Below are positions 62,734 through 64,000 of a DNA stretch of 64,000 bases, one piece after another (the first letter of the stretch is position 1; each line of letters begins with the position of its first letter). The notes under the pieces were generated by a model that had not been told where the DNA came from, searched no databases, and worked only from the letters and a program-made list of their open reading frames with translations. The stretch spans positions 1,240,001 through 1,304,000 of the forward strand of contig CAWAFL010000001.1 in the NCBI GenBank assembly GCA_963781305.1, given 5' to 3'. This stretch comes from DASXMT01 sp963781305. GTDB taxonomy: Bacteria > Actinomycetota > Acidimicrobiia > Acidimicrobiales > RAAP-2. A program made the translations under genes and the position numbers.

Positions 62734-64000
62734 TCAGCAGCCTGGCGTCGGGATGGCGAGGTTGATCGTCTGCTGCTGGCCGTAGTTGTTCACGGCATGG
62801 AAGACCAACGATGCCGACATCGTGCCCGGCGTCAGGTGCTCGACGCTCGTCACTGTGGCGCCGGGATGCACGCCATGGGCCGCATTGGCCGGCCCGACAC
62901 TTGAGGGCGAGCTGGCCGGCGTCGACGTGAAGGTGAACGCCTCGTAACTGCCGATCGCTCCGATCGAGTGACCCGACCAGGTAACGGTGCATCCGACATT
63001 GCTCCCCTTTGCGGTCGCCACGTTGACCTGACCCGGCTGGACCACGACCAAGGTGAAGGTCTGGGCGGCATCAGGGCTTACCCCGTTGTGCGCCGTGATG
63101 GGGAGGATGTAGGTCCCCGCGGTCAGGGGCTTCGGCGTGCCGGCCAGGGTGGCCGTGCCGTTGTGGTTGTCAGTGAAGGTCACCCCGCCGGGCAGGGCGC
63201 CGATCTCGGACAAGCTGGGGGTGGGGGACCCGGTCGCCGTGACCGAAAATGAGCCGCTCTTCCCGACGGTGAAGGTGGTGGTGTTTGCCGACGTGATGGC
63301 TGGGGCCTGGTTGACGACCAGGATCGGCTGGCAGGAACCACTGCTGGCGCTGGTGTTGAACCCGTCGCTGTCGGCGAAATAGGCGCTGCCGTAGTAGGTG
63401 CCCGGTGCCGCTGGGGTGGTCGTCCCGATGGTGTAGGTCCCATTCCCCGCGTTGACGTTGTTGTCGACGCCGAGGGTGAAGGCCAAGTTGTGGCAGCTGG
63501 GATCGGTGTAGGCACCGAGCGAGATCGACCCCAACGGCTCATTGGGGCTGGCCAGACCACCGCTCAGCGTCCCAGTGAAGGTGACCGGCGATCCGAACGT
63601 GGCCGGGTTGGGCGATGCTGACAAGGTGAGCGTCGTCGGTGCTGGCTGGTTGAGCACCATCTGCCAGCTGGTCTTGAAGATCACCCCGCCGGTTTGGTCG
63701 GCCACCTGGACTGTCCCGGAATAGGTTCCCGGTTGGACGGTGTCGGGAATCGTGAATGGGACCAGGCCGGTGTCGTAGTCGCCGGCCATGATGGGACAGG
63801 AGACGGCGGGGTCGGTGCTTGCAGGGGTGCCCACCGGCCACACGAAGGGCCCGGCCCAGACGTTCGGGCCGGAGGCAGGAATGACCGCCGTTCGGCTGTT
63901 GGCTGGCGTTCCGCAGACGGGATAGGCGAAAGAGATCGGGACGTTGTTGGGACCCTTGAAATCGACGACGACCTTCCCGCCAGTGATGTCCTCTTGGAGG
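62734..64000 (-). CDS. Secreted surface protein with Ig-like repeats, partial (N-terminus outside window)
   Basis: The minus-strand frame is open from the right edge of the window to 62734, at least 421 residues. It contains KVVVDFKGPNNVPISFAYPV, a domain ending GVIFKTSWQMVLNQP, a Big-type domain (PTTLTLSASPNPATFGSPVT, SAYFADSDGFNTSASSGSC), then the same putative Ig repeat and C-terminal domain as the protein at 43075. The last 193 residues are almost identical to it. Start, signal peptide and any anchor are not visible. Confidence 0.85.
   Translation of the reverse strand, partial: LQEDITGGKVVVDFKGPNNVPISFAYPVCGTPANSRTAVIPASGPNVWAGPFVWPVGTPASTDPAVSCPIMAGDYDTGLVPFTIPDTVQPGTYSGTVQVADQTGGVIFKTSWQMVLNQPAPTTLTLSASPNPATFGSPVTFTGTLSGGLASPNEPLGSISLGAYTDPSCHNLAFTLGVDNNVNAGNGTYTIGTTTPAAPGTYYGSAYFADSDGFNTSASSGSCQPILVVNQAPAITSANTTTFTVGKSGSFSVTATGSPTPSLSEIGALPGGVTFTDNHNGTATLAGTPKPLTAGTYILPITAHNGVSPDAAQTFTLVVVQPGQVNVATAKGSNVGCTVTWSGHSIGAIGSYEAFTFTSTPASSPSSVGPANAAHGVHPGATVTSVEHLTPGTMSASLVFHAVNNYGQQQTINLAIPTPGC
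62742..63320. repeat. Long near-identical repeat shared with 43082-43660
   Basis: This is the second member of the near-identical pair, 19.66 kb from the first. Similarity falls away sharply left of about 62742 and right of 63320. Confidence 0.8.

Overview
The window is high-GC DNA with the gene content of an actinobacterium. Supporting features are a TIGR03084/DinB-type protein, thiolase-DUF35 pairs, two-domain CaiB/BaiF CoA-transferases, many acyl-CoA enzymes, DUF2254 and DUF4239 membrane proteins, and GTG starts. I cannot place it below phylum with confidence. A soil or aquatic Actinomycetota genome, possibly from a metagenome, fits best.

Region 1 (about 1-23.1 kb) is a catabolic island for an unknown carboxylic acid, perhaps terpenoid, steroid-like or aromatic. 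It holds an amidohydrolase, a cupin, two acyl-CoA ligases, a two-domain CoA-transferase, four enoyl-CoA hydratases, an acyl-CoA dehydrogenase, a MaoC/FAS1-like dehydratase, a thiolase-fold protein with a DUF35 partner, alpha/beta hydrolases, a TetR regulator and an APC permease. Similar 14-bp palindromes related to ATAGTGATCACTAT lie just upstream of several of these genes, including tetR itself, which suggests one TetR-controlled regulon. An IS1182-type element interrupts the island at 10.0-11.8 kb.

Region 2 (23-46 kb) is a mosaic of intact single genes (STAS protein, SDR, secreted proteins, hydrolases, DUF2254, methyltransferase, carboxymuconolactone decarboxylase-like) and many broken ones (SDR split by an IS3 orfB fragment, an orphan RCK/TrkA-C tail, a truncated LuxR ATPase regulator, a frameshifted ankyrin protein). 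Between them lie copies of a dispersed repeat of about 240 bp (called R1 here). It carries a conserved, coding-like peptide of about 70 residues and sits repeatedly at gene breakpoints. A GC-rich repeat (R2) and a repeat of about 340 bp containing a zinc-ribbon fragment (R3) accompany it.

Region 3 (45-50 kb) holds small membrane proteins and a complete modABC molybdate transporter operon, divergent from a MerR-type HTH plus Mop/TOBE regulator.

Region 4 (50-64 kb) has a DUF4239 protein, an intact IS256-family element with a 9-bp target duplication, and a set of small phage- or plasmid-flavoured genes separated by strong hairpins (DUF3303-like, zinc-ribbon, DUF1036-like, an SRAP/YedK gene with an inverted second N-terminus). 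A secreted protein, a VOC protein and a giant ATPase regulator follow. Three secreted surface proteins (43.1, 52.1 and 62.7 kb) share the same C-terminal domain; two are almost identical over about 580 bp of DNA.

Single-base frameshifts are unusually frequent (at least nine genes). Either the region is decaying or the assembly carries indel errors; raw reads would decide.
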